A DNA stretch of 64,000 nt from Struthio camelus (GCF_040807025.1 NC_090942.1:192132247-192196246), one strand, 5' to 3'. Numbered from the stretch's first letter, positions 40,882 to 52,858 are shown. The notes: generated from the sequence alone by a model not told the origin. Numbers and translations are program-made.

Positions 40882-43560
40882 TTCATAGAAATTGCTGAGG
40901 TCGGAAGGGATCTCTGGAGACAGTCTAGTCCAACAGCCCTGCTCAAAGCAGCTTCAGCTACAGAACGTTGCTTAGGGCTGTGTCCAGTTGGGTTTTGGAG
41001 ATCTCCGGGGATGGAGTAACCACAGCCTCTCTGGGCAACCTGTGCCAGTGTTCAACCAACCTCACACTAAAAAAGTTTTTTCTTATGTTCAGACAGAACT
41101 TCTTCTGTTTCAGTTTGTGCCCATTATCTCTTGCCCTTTAACTGGGCACCACTGAGAAGAGTCAGGCTCTGTCTTCATTACTCCTCCTCATCAGGATAGT
41201 TCCTCCCTTGGGGGGGGATACTATCCACTTATCCACTCATATGGATACTATCCACTCATATGGATAAGTTTCCCCCTGAGTCTTCTCTTCTCTAAGCTGA
41301 ATAGTCCCAGCTCTCTCAGCCCTTCCTCAGATGACAGAGGCTCCAGTCATCTCCGTGGCCCATTACTGGACTCAGTTCCAGTATGTCCATGTCTTTCTTG
41401 TCCATGTCTTTCCCAGAACTGGACCCTGCACTCCAGATGTGGCCTAACCAGTGCTGGGAAGTAGACGGGAAGGATCACCTCTCTTGACCTTCTTGACCGG
41501 AAGGCAAGGCTCTTCTGATGCAGCTCAGGAGGCTGTCAGCCTTGTCTGCCAAAAGGGAGTGGTGCTGGCTCGTGTTCAATTTGTTGTCCACCTGAATCCT
41601 CAGATCCTTCTCTGCAAAGCAGCTTTCCAGGTGGTTGTTACTGAGCCTGTACTGGTGCATGGGGTTTTTCCTCCCCAGGTGAAGGACTTTGTACTTCCCG
41701 TTATTGAACTTCATGAGATTCCCATAAGCCCATTTCTCCAGCCTGTCGAGGTCCATCTGAACGGCAGCACAATCATCTGGTGTATTAGCCACTCTTTCCA
41801 GTTTTGTATCGTCTGCGAACTTGCTCACGGTGCACTCTGCCCTGTCATCCAGGTGTTTAATGAAGACATTAAACAGTATTGGCCCCCAGGGTCACAACCC
41901 CTGGGGGACACCGCTAGGGTCTGGTCTTTACCTGGGCTTCGTGCTGCTGATCACAACCCTTTTGAGACTCGAAGTTCAGACAATTTTCAGTATACCGCAC
42001 TGTCCACTTATCTAGCCTGTACTTCCATCGGTTTTGTCCGAGTGCTCAAATTCTTGCCAAAGTCAACATAAACAATATCTTCCGCCCTCGCCCACCAAGC
42101 CTTTTATTGTAAAAGGCTATCAGGTTGATCAGGCATGTTTTCTCCTTCATGAATTCATGCTTATTACTCCCAATCACCTTCTTGTCCTTCACGTGTTTGG
42201 AAATTACTTCCAGGAGGATTTGCTCCATCACCTTCCCAGGGATCGAAGTGAGGCCTGTAGTTCCCCAGATCCTCCTTCGTGGCCTTCTTGAAGATAATAG
42301 TGACGCTTGCTCTCTTCCAGTCCTTGGGAACATCCCTTGATCACCGTGACCTTTCAAAGATAATTGAAAGTGGCTTCACAATGACATTGGCCAGCTCCCT
42401 CAGCACCCATGGATGCATCCCGTCAGGTCCAATGGATTTGTGCCTAGTTTGTTTAAATGTGCCCTGACCTGATCCACCTCCACTGAGGGTAAGTCTTCCT
42501 TGCTCCAGGACTTCCTACTGGTCTCAAGGACCTGTAATTCCTTAAGGCAAGTCTTACCAGTAAAGACCGAAGTAAAGGAGGAATTGATTACCTCCGCCTT
42601 CTTCATGTCCCCTGTCACCAGGTCCCCTGCCCCATTCAGCAGTGGGCCCCCATTTTCCCTAGTTATCCACTGGTTGGTGATAGAGCTGTAGAAACCGTCC
42701 TCGTTGCCCTTCGCATCCCTTGACAGATTAACTCAGGGTGGGCTTTGGCTTTTCTAACCCTATCCCTGTGTGCTTGGACGGTGTCTCCTTGTTTCTCCTG
42801 GGTCACCTGTCCCTGCTTTCACTTCTTATGTGCTTCCTTTTTATGTTTGAGTTTTTCCAGGAGCTCCTTGTTCATCCATGTAGGCCTCCTGCCACCTTTG
42901 CTTGCCTTCCTGCACATGAGGAGGGACAATTCTTGAGTTTGGAGGACATGATCCTTGAAAATCAACTGGCTTCCCTGGACCCTCTTCCCTCCAGGACTGT
43001 CTGCTATGCGGTTCTTCCAAGCAGATCCTTGAACAGGCCAAAGTCTGCTCTGCTGAGTCCAGGGAGGTGATCCTGCTATTTGCCTTGTTTCCTTCCCCCA
43101 GGTTCCTGAACTCTACATCTCACAGTCACTGCAGCCAAGGCTGTCCCCAATCTCCATATCTGTAACCGATTCTTCCTTATTTGTGAGTATGAGGTCCAGC
43201 AGAGCACCTCTCCTTGTTGGCTCCTTGATCACTTCTTTCAGGAAGTTATTATCAGTGCACTCCAGAAATGCCTTTGATCATTTGTGCCTTGCTATGTTCT
43301 CCCTCCAGCAGATATTGTTGTGGTTAAACTCTCCCATAAGGACCGAGGCCTGTGAACATGGGGCTTCTTCTAGTTCTTCCAGCTGTCTGTCTCATTTACT
43401 TCCCGATCAGGCGGTCTGTAGCAGATACATACTAGTGTCACCCATGTTGGTTTGCCCTCCAGTCCTAACCCATAAACTCTCTGCTGGCTTATCGTGTGTG
43501 CCATGGCAAAGCTCCATCCATTCCAGCTGCTCTCTCACATAAAGGACAATTTTGCCTCTA
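40882..43560 (-). mobile_element. Decayed CR1 LINE, about 2.7 kb, antisense, 5'-truncated
   Basis: Read on the minus strand, it runs from the end of the endonuclease region (about 43560-43180) through reverse transcriptase (about 42700-41470) to the 3'UTR (41080-40882). Recognisable peptides include [26 protein letters not shown]-type sequence and the reverse-transcriptase core FADDTKLE at about 41820. Frameshifts and stops break ORF2 into many pieces, so it is inactive. It carries a local duplication (41216-41270, TACTATCCACT...CATATGG). The + strand open frame of 206 codons at 41451-42071 is an antisense shadow. Confidence 0.92.
41216..41270 (+). repeat. Short tandem duplication inside the antisense CR1
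   Basis: The unit GGATACTATCCACT-CATAT is present twice, with a third partial ATCCACT copy. It appears to be a local replication-slippage event after insertion. Confidence 0.8.
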
Positions 43561-46500
43561 TCACTTATAAATGGAATTATAACTCACTGAGTCCAGAAAC
43601 TACCCATACTTTCAGATTTACAAGTCCAAATGTAGCTGTATACTCACGCTTGGATATACATTGGTACTGTTCTACTGAGGAAATAGCAATTCCTTTCAGC
43701 TGAACAATGGGGCCATAAACTCATGATGAGGCTTCTACATTAAATGCCTGATATTTCTCGCTAGTCATATATGTTGCAGTTACAGCTCCCAGTGAGACCA
43801 GTCAGGAAATGAAATGTAGGGATATTGCTGGTATTGGAAGGCAACCCTGTCTGGAAACAGCCAAAGCCAACCTTGTATCCAGAACCAATATAAGCCATGT
43901 AAGTGGGGCATCCAGTTCTGGGACCTGAAGTACTACTGCACAGTGCTGGGCTGTGCCATTGACCTTTGCTTGTTAGTTTGGAGCTAGCTCAAATATCCCT
44001 AATAGCATTCTATATCTTGTCAAGTAGACTTAAACTACTGTTTTGAATGCAAGTTTGAAATGTTGATGTGATAGGGATTTTTGCATGGAAGCTTTTGTGG
44101 GGGAGAGTACAAGATAAGATGTATCTGAGTACCTGCTGTTTAAAGCTAGTTGAAAAAAAAAAAAAAAAAAAACATGGGAGGGGGAAAAAAGGGAGTAACA
44201 CTCAAAACAAGGCTGGAAAATCTCTCCAGAATCTACTTCTAAACTTCTGTGGTATGGGAACTAACCTATATTTCCCACAGAATTTTGAGTATTGTTTTAT
44301 CAGGAAAGTAGGACTGTTTAATAGAATACTTGCATATTTGTTTGCAAAAAGATACCCTGATTAAACCTATTTTTAAATAATGTGCACCATAGGAGTCCAA
44401 ATCTCTTACTTCTCTTATATGAATTCAGTCTTTGTATAATTCTGGCTTTGCACTAATCTTATTTTTCATCTTTTAAAGGATCTTTTATTAATATAGTGGG
44501 AGGATACTTCACTAGTTTTGGAACTATTTTACAATTGTAAACATGCTATCATCCAACTTCCTGCTATTGTGACTATTTGGATCAGGATAAAGCATTTTGT
44601 TTTAAAGGAAGTTTCTTAAATACACACTGTATTATTTTCCTTCTTCTGCATTTGGTTTAATTTATAGTTTAGTCTTAGGATAGGTGTGGTATGTATAAGA
44701 TGAAAATATAGTTGTTGCTTTCAGAAAGCTGTGCTTATTTGATCCATTTTTGATGCTATATGGCAACCTTGAACAACATCAAATAAATCCACATGTAGAT
44801 ATTGGTTAGACACTTAGGGAGAAATTACATTTATGTAGCTACACTTTGGTATAGACCTAAGCAAATTGAAAAATCCACTGGGAAAACTTTAGCTACAGAC
44901 ATTCAGGATGTTGAAACTGTGTGTTTGCAATAAAGGTCAAATATGTGTCAGGACATGGTTACCAGTTCATTCTTTGGAACTCTCTATGTCACGAGACTCA
45001 TGCTGAAGTACTTTAAAGTGTGTTTCCTACCTGTTCATGCGCATACTGTTCCTATTTTTCCACAAGCTAAACATTAATCTTGTTATTTTTTTATAAGCCT
45101 GGCACTGTCTTTAACTTGTTTTCAAAATAAAACTCGGTGAGAAACTTTGATCTGTGGTGTGTCCTTAAACAGAGATACCAGCAAATGAGGCTGCTGATGG
45201 GGGGGAAAAAAAAAAGACTGGTCTTAGAGAAACAAGGTTTATATGATCATGCCGCATGCCTGTGTCCCTAATCACTTTTGAACTTGTTGACTGATGGAGG
45301 GAAATTTCCATCAGCAGCATGAAAATAAGTGTTGGGGAAGAAGCAGCACCACACTGAGGGAAATGTTGCAGCATGTGCTCACATTTTATTAAATGCTAGG
45401 CAGTGTGTATGGGAAGGTGACAGAGACCCAGAACACCCCAAGTGAAGGAAAATCTTCTCTTAGAACTTCTGCTGTCTTTGACAAAGTTATGAACCACGGG
45501 ACACAAATCCAAAGGAAAAACTAACTCTAGAAGCTGCTTGTTTTGTTTTGCTTTTTAATAAAGAGTATAATAAGCAAACAAAGCTCTGCTGAACTCCAGT
45601 AAATAGTCTAATAGATCCCAGAAAAGGGATAGTGTAAAGATGACCTTTTTTGACAATTATCTGTGCAAATATTTTGAACACTCCTTTAAAAAAAGGAAAT
45701 GAATCCTAATCCCAGGACACACCTTTTGTCATCACAAGAGCAAAACCAAGGAAGCGTCACTATCGTGTGCCACTCTGTTTAGTTGGCAGAGAGGGCTGTG
45801 TTGCTCTCTAATGTGTGCTAAGCAGCCTCTGACATTCAGTAGGCCTTTGCCTGGGGAAGGTTATTGTCACCGGTCAATGTGTATGACCTGGGCTTGCAAA
45901 GTGTGATAAAAGTCCCAGGTCTTCCCTTGTTCTGTAGGTGAAGTCTTGCAGCTTTACAAAGAGCCAAAGGGCATGAAAAAAAAAAGCCTGACTGACAGAA
46001 AATGCAAGAGTCTGGTCATGTGGTGCAATGAGCACAGATGTGTTGTACTTGCAGAGACAAAAAGTAAGGGCTGGATTCATTTGTTTGAAGATTATTTCCA
46101 GCTGAATCAGTACTGTGGAAGCCAACGGTGGTTTATATGTGTGCTTAACTGAGAGTAGCGTTGTCTTCTGGTAGGGTGGGTGCATCCTTCTGTCACCATC
46201 ACCTTGTGAGCTGGGTGGGAGGAGGTAAGTCTGACGTGGCTGTGTTAGTAGAAGCCTGTAGTTTAAAAATACTATCAGAGCTGTACTCTTACTGGCATAG
46301 TTTGTTCTAGTTGTGGGAGGGTATTTTACTATTCTGGCCAAAAAAAACCCCAAAACAACATAGAACAGCCTATAGAGCTGTTGTCATGCTAAGAGTTCTT
46401 CTGAAATGTTACACACTGGTAAAATGTTTTCAGCTAATAAAGGTGTTCAACTGCAATGCCTTAATAAAGAACTTAATTATCTTAGGTCCACTCTTAAAAA

Positions 46501-49500
46501 AGATAAAAAAAAAAAAAAACAAGATCACAGGTGGATTTAATTCAGAGAAATGCTTCTGTCTGTTGACTGTGGGCTATGGTTGATAATTTAAATGGTTTTC
46601 AGATTTTCAGTTGAAATTAATTTGATTCCAGAGTACTCTTTCCAGTACAGTGTATTCTGATTCTTGTGGGTTTAGGAAACCTTGGAAGAGGCGGCATGAG
46701 AAACATCCTTGCTGCAGAGATTGTGCACAGCAGGACAGGATGTTCCCTCCGACGGATGCCGCTTTTCTCACAAGAGAGGAAGCTGAATCGGGGACAGCGC
46801 AGGATGGGAAGGGAAGGGAGTTCTCGGAATAGGGTTATTAATGCTGCCTTATAGCTGCAAACAACAATAGGGTTGTAGTTGGTTGGTTTGTTTGACCTTC
46901 ATTTTTATTTAATTACCAGTTGAGAGTACCGATCAAAGTGAACCGTGCTCTAGGGGGAGCCCAGGGCACCTGGGCTCGTTCCTCGTGCTCCTCAAGGGTA
47001 GAATGTATGTGGGGTTAGAAGCACTTAACCCAGGTAAGGACTGATAGGCCCTACCAGCAACATGTATAGTATGATGTGGCTATGAATGCAAGGGTATGTT
47101 TTATGCTAACGTCATGAAACCGTCTCCAAGCAAGGAAAGCTCTACCAGGAACAATTAGTTTTTCTGATGTAATTGCACATGCTCTAGGCTTCTTTTGATA
47201 AATTACACCAGCCAGGGATTTTACTTTTCAGTACCCTGGTCCTTGGTGCTAGCACAAATCTGTAAAACAGACTTGATTCAATTAGCTGCTTTCAGTTATG
47301 GAGAATATGCAATACTGGTATAAGGTTCTTCTACAGTTATAAGTAGCTATGTTTTTCTATAAATAGATACATACAATTATCTGTGAGTAAAAATAAAAAA
47401 GTCACACTCAAGTCAAAATCCTTTGATCAGTACAAAACCTCTGCAAACTCCTCTGAAACGGAGAGAGCTGGAAGGATCTGTGGAATGGCCTGGCTTGTGA
47501 GTTTGCATATCAGCATCATATATAAAAGTTGCTCCATCCAGGAACAAGAGCCATGCTGTCCTTTCAGATCTCTGAGGCAGTGGTGGTCAGTGCCCATAGG
47601 CACATAGGCATCTAAGTGTCTAGGCTTACTTGGAGCCCCCCCCCCTTCTTAAGAACTTGGTTAAACACTTTATTGGTACATATTATTTTCTTAGACTCAT
47701 TACTGTAACATCTGAGATCCCAGCAGTGCACTAAGTAACGCTCTGAGAAGAGCAAGCCACGGATGAATGTATAAATGGGGAGCAAAAATGTTTTTATTTA
47801 GACCGTGTATGTACATAGAGGCTTTGAACTGCATAGAAGGCAATGTCTAACATACCTTTCCATTCAGGCATAAATGGTCCCCTATGGGGTTTACAGGTCA
47901 TGGCCCCTGTGGGTTTTACATCACTGTATAAATTTTCATTTGAGAAATGTTTTCTATCCCTCATGTTTTGAACTGAGTCTTTATGTATAAATCAATGATA
48001 CTAGGGGCCAGCCTAGGTATGGTATAAGGAAGCATCCTCTGAGTCTTAAACGTTCATTCAGATTTTCCCTTCAGCCTTGCTACTGTCTCCTAAGCAGCCA
48101 GTTTAGCCCACACAACATCGTTATTACTGCGAGGGCATGTAAAAACCACCTGTTCATCAAAAAGGGGGCTACAACAGCCTGCGAGCTGAGCTCGTTTCAC
48201 CCCACCACACCTGCAAGTCAGGTTCAGGCTTGCAAGGCAGAGCTGAGGTCAGCGCAGTTGTGAGGCAGCGTCACCTGGAAAGGGATGTGCTAGTGAGTGC
48301 TAAAGGCCCAGCTAGAGCTAGAGCTAGAGATGTAGGGCCTCCACCAAAATGGCTGATGGAGTTGGTCACAGCCCCCCTTGTTGCTCACCCTGGTAAAGCC
48401 TGCCTGTGACAGGAAGGGAAATGCAGTGTGATTCAGGTGGGTAAATGGCCACAGGGTTGTACTCCCCGGGGTGGCTGCTGAACGTGGAAGATGGAGGAAA
48501 CCAAGGCAGGCTGAAGAGTGCCCTGGCTACATGTAAGTGGGTGCTCTGGACCCTGTGCTGTCACTAGCCCTAGAAATAACAAACAGAGATACAATCCAAG
48601 CTGAAGCCTTCTCAAATACCAAAGGTCATTTAAAATGGCTAGGGTACCATTCCTGTGGAGAACGGCAAGCTGCACAGCAGCAACTGGTAGCAGACAACGC
48701 ACGCGGCACCAAGAAACTCCTTCTCCCATTTGTGATCTGCGCAAAACTCCCTTTGGTTTCCTAGGGGAAAAAAAAGACACTATTTATCCCCAGGTAATGC
48801 AATCTCAATCATTTTCTTCCTCTAATTTGCCATTGCTTTTGTCTAGGATAATTCTTGAACAATATTTTCATAATCTGTGAATTTTACAGCCTAACTGTAT
48901 AGCCATTATTCAAGCAAAAATTCTGTCATTAATCAATACTAGCACTAATATCCAGAAGATCGCAGTCTAGTGATTTTAGTAGAAATACATTAATTTCATG
49001 TATCTCCAAGAAGAAATGACTTTATCAGAACTCTAGCTTAGGTGGTGGATGTCGATCTGTACTAATGCAGAAACAAGCAGCTAGTCCTGATAGACCATGA
49101 AGTTGGATGAAATAAAAATGAAATATTTCTGGTAGAGGGAAAACTTGATTTCTGAAAACTAAAGAAGTTGCAAGTTACTAACATGCCTGAGCATTAAGGG
49201 TCAGAATAAAAAGGGTTGGTTTTGCTTATAATGAACGCATGGTTTCCATTCCCACTGGCAATTACTGTGAAACTATAGCAACAGTTTTTAAGTTGAAAAA
49301 AAGAATTAAGATGATAACATTACTTAAGATTGTTTAGCAGCTGGAAACAATGAGTCAGGGCTGCCTGACTGGGCTATGTTTCAGACTTCCATCTGGCTAT
49401 GACCTGCTCTTTAAAAGCTGTTGTAGCAAGATATTTAGAACAAAGATATTGTCAGGCCAGATGAGAAATTATGATTAATGCTGTGACCTTGCAGTCTTTT

Positions 49501-49824
49501 AACTTTTTTTTTTTTCGAGAAGAGCTGCTTTTTTCCTTCCTTTGTCATTTTATTCAAGAGTCCAAAGGCTCCATTTAAAAGAAAATGACTTAAAATACAA
49601 GGTTAAATGACTTAAAACCCAAGGTTAAAACTATCAAATCAATGTATCTAACAAGGAAAAAAAAGCAGCAATTTACATCTAATCTTACATATGCATGTGC
49701 TTTTTTTAGGAGGTACATACATGTACACATGCGATCTTATTGCAGTTTAGATGTAAAGTTAATACAGCTGAGGCTCTGGGATGGAGTGAAGGTTACTGTA
49801 GCTTGATTCATCTGCTGCCTCCCC

Positions 49825-49842
49825 GCTGCTGCTGCTGCTGCT
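49825..49842 (+). repeat. (GCT)6 microsatellite
   Basis: Six GCT units followed by CCTCCT. The tract is intergenic, so it is not a polyglutamine or polyalanine coding repeat. Confidence 0.85.
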
Positions 49843-50286
49843 CCTCCTGTTCTCATAAGCTGCAAATTTAAGCATCTACGAGATATTTTTGGTTGCTCCT
49901 GCTTATGGAGAGTCCTGAGCTCTCGTCGCTTGAGGAGAAGGCGCATAAAACTTGATTCAAGAGGGTGTTTGACACACGGACAATTCTAGAAAGTTAGTAT
50001 TTGCCCTGGCATTGGTTGGCAGCCCTTTAACAGGGCCCGATGTTCACCAAGTGGTAACGCACAAGGGGTTACGAGAGCAACACACATTCCTTGCCCGTTG
50101 CTCGGATGATCTTGGGCTTGGCTATGAAAGTGTGTGGAAGCAGCTAGGAGGGAAGCTGCCCAGGAGGGCAGGTTTTCCTCTTGTGGACAGCTGGGAGGGT
50201 CTGCGCTGGCTGTGACCGCGTTTCGGGTTGCTTTGCTCTTTTGAGCTCATAAAGCCCGTCGTGACGGAAGGGCAAGAGACTCGTGT

Positions 50287-50343
50287 GGTTTAGCTAACCA
50301 CACATGGAGGTTTAGCTAACCACACGTGGAGGTTTAGCTAACC
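50287..50343 (+). repeat. 22-bp tandem repeat, 2.6 copies, with E-box motifs
   Basis: The unit GGTTTAGCTAACCACAC[A/G]TGGA repeats with a 22-base period starting at 50287, 50309 and 50331. The two full units differ by one base, giving CACATG in one and the canonical E-box CACGTG in the other. The GGTTTAGCTAACC half is nearly palindromic. Confidence 0.92.
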
Positions 50344-51112
50344 TTATCTGCCTAGTTGCCTACAAATCTTCAGCTGTAGGTGACATCTGTAGTCCTAGCC
50401 TCTGAACCTTTGACAGCATCTGGTGTCATCTGATTACAAGAAATTCCTTAAATATGCTTAGAAGGGTAAAGTTACAGTTTTGCTGGAATTATGGTAAGGA
50501 ATGTCCTACTGCAGTTTACGAATGAAACATTTCATTTGAAGTTTATGAACCTTGACTTGCCTCAGAAATCCCATTGGTTCTGTATTCACTTTACTGTAAC
50601 TTGTTTAATTCTAATATGAATCAGAAAAATGGCCTGTTCTGCTATTTTTAAGTGAAAAGTTAATAAAGAAAAAGCCATGCAAATCAATAAAACCTGTGAC
50701 CCTTAAAATACTGCTTTTTTTTAATCGTTTACTGGTAGTGCTCACATTTTGTTAGTCAGATTGCTATTAAACTTTTGGATTTAAAACTGCTTGCTTTACA
50801 GATGAATGATCAATGCAGACATGTAAGAGTCCTTCCATATCCATGTCCTCAAATATGTTTTACTTTTTGGAACAAGTTGCCACCGCAGAAGCCTGACAGA
50901 AAATGTGCTAACTGGCAGCAGAAATGGGCCATCTCCCAGCGGGTGGGCGACTGCGGACAACAGGGTTAATTCTTAAATCCGTGGATCAAAGACTGAGGAC
51001 TTTTTTTTTTTTTTTTAAACCAAACATAACTGCAACGCACACTGTTAAAAGTAGTATTTTAGGTGGGACTCGGATGAATATCCAATTCAGAGATTGTCAT
51101 GAAGGACGTGGT

Positions 51113-52145
51113 CGTGAAGAGTTGTGCTCAGTGGCACAGAGTCTAGTTGGAGGCCTGTAGCTAGCGGTGTCCCCCGGGGGTCAGTCCTGGGTCCAGTCTT
51201 GTTCAATGTATCCATCGATGACCTGGAGGAAGGGACAGAGTGCACCGTCAGCAAGTTTGCTGATGACACTAAACTGGGGGGAGTGGCTGACACACCAGAG
51301 GGCTGTGCTGCCATTGAGAGGGACCTGGACAGGCTGGAGAGGTGGGCGGAGAGGGACCTCCTGAAGTTCAACAAAGGCAAGTGCAGGGTCCTGCACCTGG
51401 GGAGGAAGAACCCCATGCACCAGGACAGGGCTGGGGGCTGACCTGCTGGAAAGCAGCTCTGCGGAGAAGGACCTGGGAGTGCTGGTGGACAACAAGTTCA
51501 GCATGAGGCAGCAATGTGGCCCTGTGGCCCAGAAGGCCAAGGGTCTCCTGGGGTGCATTAGGCAGAGTGTTGCCAGCAGGTGGAGGGAGGTGATCCTGCC
51601 CCTCTCCTCATCCCTGGGGAGGCCTCACCTGGAGTCCTGTTTTCAGTGGTGGGCTCCCCAGTAGGAGAGAGACATGGCACTACTGGAGAGAGTCCAGCGG
51701 AGGGCTCCAAAGCTGAGGAGGGGACTGGAGCATGTCTCCTCTGAGGAAAGGCTGTGAGAGCTGGGCCTGTTCAGTCTGGAGAAGAGAAGACTGAGAGGGG
51801 ATGTCATCAATGTGTACAAGTATCTGAAAGGGGGGGGGTGTCAAGAGGATGAGGCTGGACTCTTCTCTGTGGTGTGCAGTGACAGGACAAGAGGCAACGG
51901 GCACCAAATGAACCACAGGCAGTTCCATCTGAACGTGAGGAAGAACTTCTTGCCTGCGAGGGTGACAGAGCACTGGAAGAGGTTGCCCAGAGAGGTAGTG
52001 GAGTCTCCTTCACTGGAGATATTCAAAAGCCTTCTGGACAGGGTCCTGTGCAACGTGGTCTAGAGGACCCTGTTTGAGGAGGGGGGTTGGACTGGATGAT
52101 CTCCAGAGGTCCCTTCCAACCTCAACCGTTCTGTGATCCTGTGAT
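51113..52145 (+). mobile_element. CR1 LINE copy A, 1.03 kb, sense, 5'-truncated, next to RB1 promoter
   Basis: The 3' part of CR1 ORF2 plus 3'UTR. The reverse-transcriptase motif FADDTKLGG appears near 51260, then [42 protein letters not shown] and [13 protein letters not shown]. The tail is TCTGTGATCCTGTGATT. A frameshift lies near 51434, with in-frame stops at TAG (51661) and TGA (about 51754), so it cannot encode a working enzyme. It ends about 120 bases before the RB1 CpG island. It is closely related to copy B at 62197-63225. Confidence 0.95.
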
Positions 52146-52389
52146 TTGCCATTTGTGAGGTGGGAAGTTTTCCTCGACGGCAGCGGCCCTAAGACAGCAA
52201 GAAACGGGACAAAAGAGGGAGGGGTTATGCTGCAACTGCTGAAAAAAAAAAGCTTCAGGCGGGATTTGTAGCGGTGTCCCGCTGCCGAGCAGGGGCTGAG
52301 CGCCGGCTGCCACCGCGCCCGCCCCTGCGGTACCTGCGGGGCGGCCGGCACCGCCTCAGCGGGCCGCGCCCCGCCCCCACCCGGCACGG

Positions 52390-52412
52390 CGGGGCGGGGC
52401 GGGGGCGGGGCC
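52390..52412 (+). promoter_or_regulatory. RB1: Clustered GC boxes (Sp1/KLF type), RB1 upstream region
   Basis: Overlapping GGGGCGGGGC and GGGGGCGGGGC motifs about 450 bases before the RB1 start codon. Binding by Sp1-family factors is inferred from the motif. Confidence 0.65.
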
Positions 52413-52468
52413 CGCCTTGGCGAGCCCTCGCTCTAGTTGCCGGGACGCACGAAGCAAAGGCAGCTCCT

Positions 52469-52503
52469 ATTGGCTAGCGTGAGGCAGGAAGCGCGCTCAT
52501 TGG
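52469..52503 (+). promoter_or_regulatory. RB1: Pair of inverted CCAAT boxes 30 bp apart, RB1 upstream region
   Basis: ATTGGCTAG at 52469 and ATTGGCTGA at 52499 place two ATTGG cores exactly 30 bases apart, about three helical turns, a spacing typical of paired NF-Y sites. They lie about 170-200 bases before the ETS/ATF element. Confidence 0.6.
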
Positions 52504-52668
52504 CTGAGCCCCCTGCGCGGGCGGCTTCTGCTTCCGGGTTTCCGAGCGCAGACCGCCGCCGCCGTCGTCGTGCCGGTCTGCGTTTCGAAGGCGCGCGTCC
52601 CCGCCGCCGCCCGGCAGTGAAAGGAGGAGGAGGAAGGGGGGGGGATAGAGCGGCGGCCGCCGCCGGCC

Positions 52669-52680
52669 CGGAAGTGACGA
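52669..52680 (+). promoter_or_regulatory. RB1: ETS/ATF composite element CCGGAAGTGACG, RB1 core promoter
   Basis: CCGGAAGTGACG joins an ETS/GABP core (GGAAGTG) to an ATF/CREB half site (TGACG), 190 bases before the start codon. The human RB1 core promoter carries the same GGAAGTGACG junction (RBF-1/GABP and ATF sites, mutated in some retinoblastoma families) at a similar distance. Conservation is judged from memory of the human sequence. Confidence 0.75.
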
Positions 52681-52767
52681 CGGAGCGGCTGGCGGTGACG
52701 CGAGGGTTGCCGCGGTTTGAGTGGCGGCTGTGCGCGGAGGGGGGAGGGGCGCCGAACCGGCCGTCGG

Positions 52768-52786
52768 TCGGTCGACCGATCGGTCG
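52768..52786 (+). repeat. RB1: Overlapping perfect palindromes in RB1 5'UTR
   Basis: TCGGTCGACCGA (52768-52779) overlaps CGACCGATCGGTCG (52773-52786). Both are perfect inverted repeats built from CGGT units, lying 73-91 bases before the start codon. They could fold as alternative hairpins in the mRNA. Confidence 0.85.
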
Positions 52787-52858
52787 TTACTGCAGCCCTC
52801 GGCGGGCGTTTAAACGGCGGGGCCCAACGGCCGCCCTCGCGCGCGCGGCGCCGCCGCC

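Larger units (their letters stand above)
43561..51112. other. ITM2B-RB1 intergenic region, no supported gene
   Basis: Non-coding DNA with an A20 run (44153-44172), a (GCT)n tract (49825-49842), a 22-bp tandem repeat (50287-50343) and a T16 run (51001-51016). GC rises modestly around 48.2-48.8 kb and 49.9-50.3 kb. The open frames present (up to about 159 codons on the minus strand, 45874-46353) match nothing I recognise. Confidence 0.65.

Noticed and set aside
41451-42071. 206-codon plus-strand open frame between ITM2B and RB1
   Set aside because: It is the antisense of a decayed CR1 reverse-transcriptase region whose FADDTKL motif reads on the minus strand.
45874-46353. 159-codon minus-strand open frame in the intergenic region
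   Set aside because: No recognised domain and no splice or promoter evidence, so likely a chance frame.
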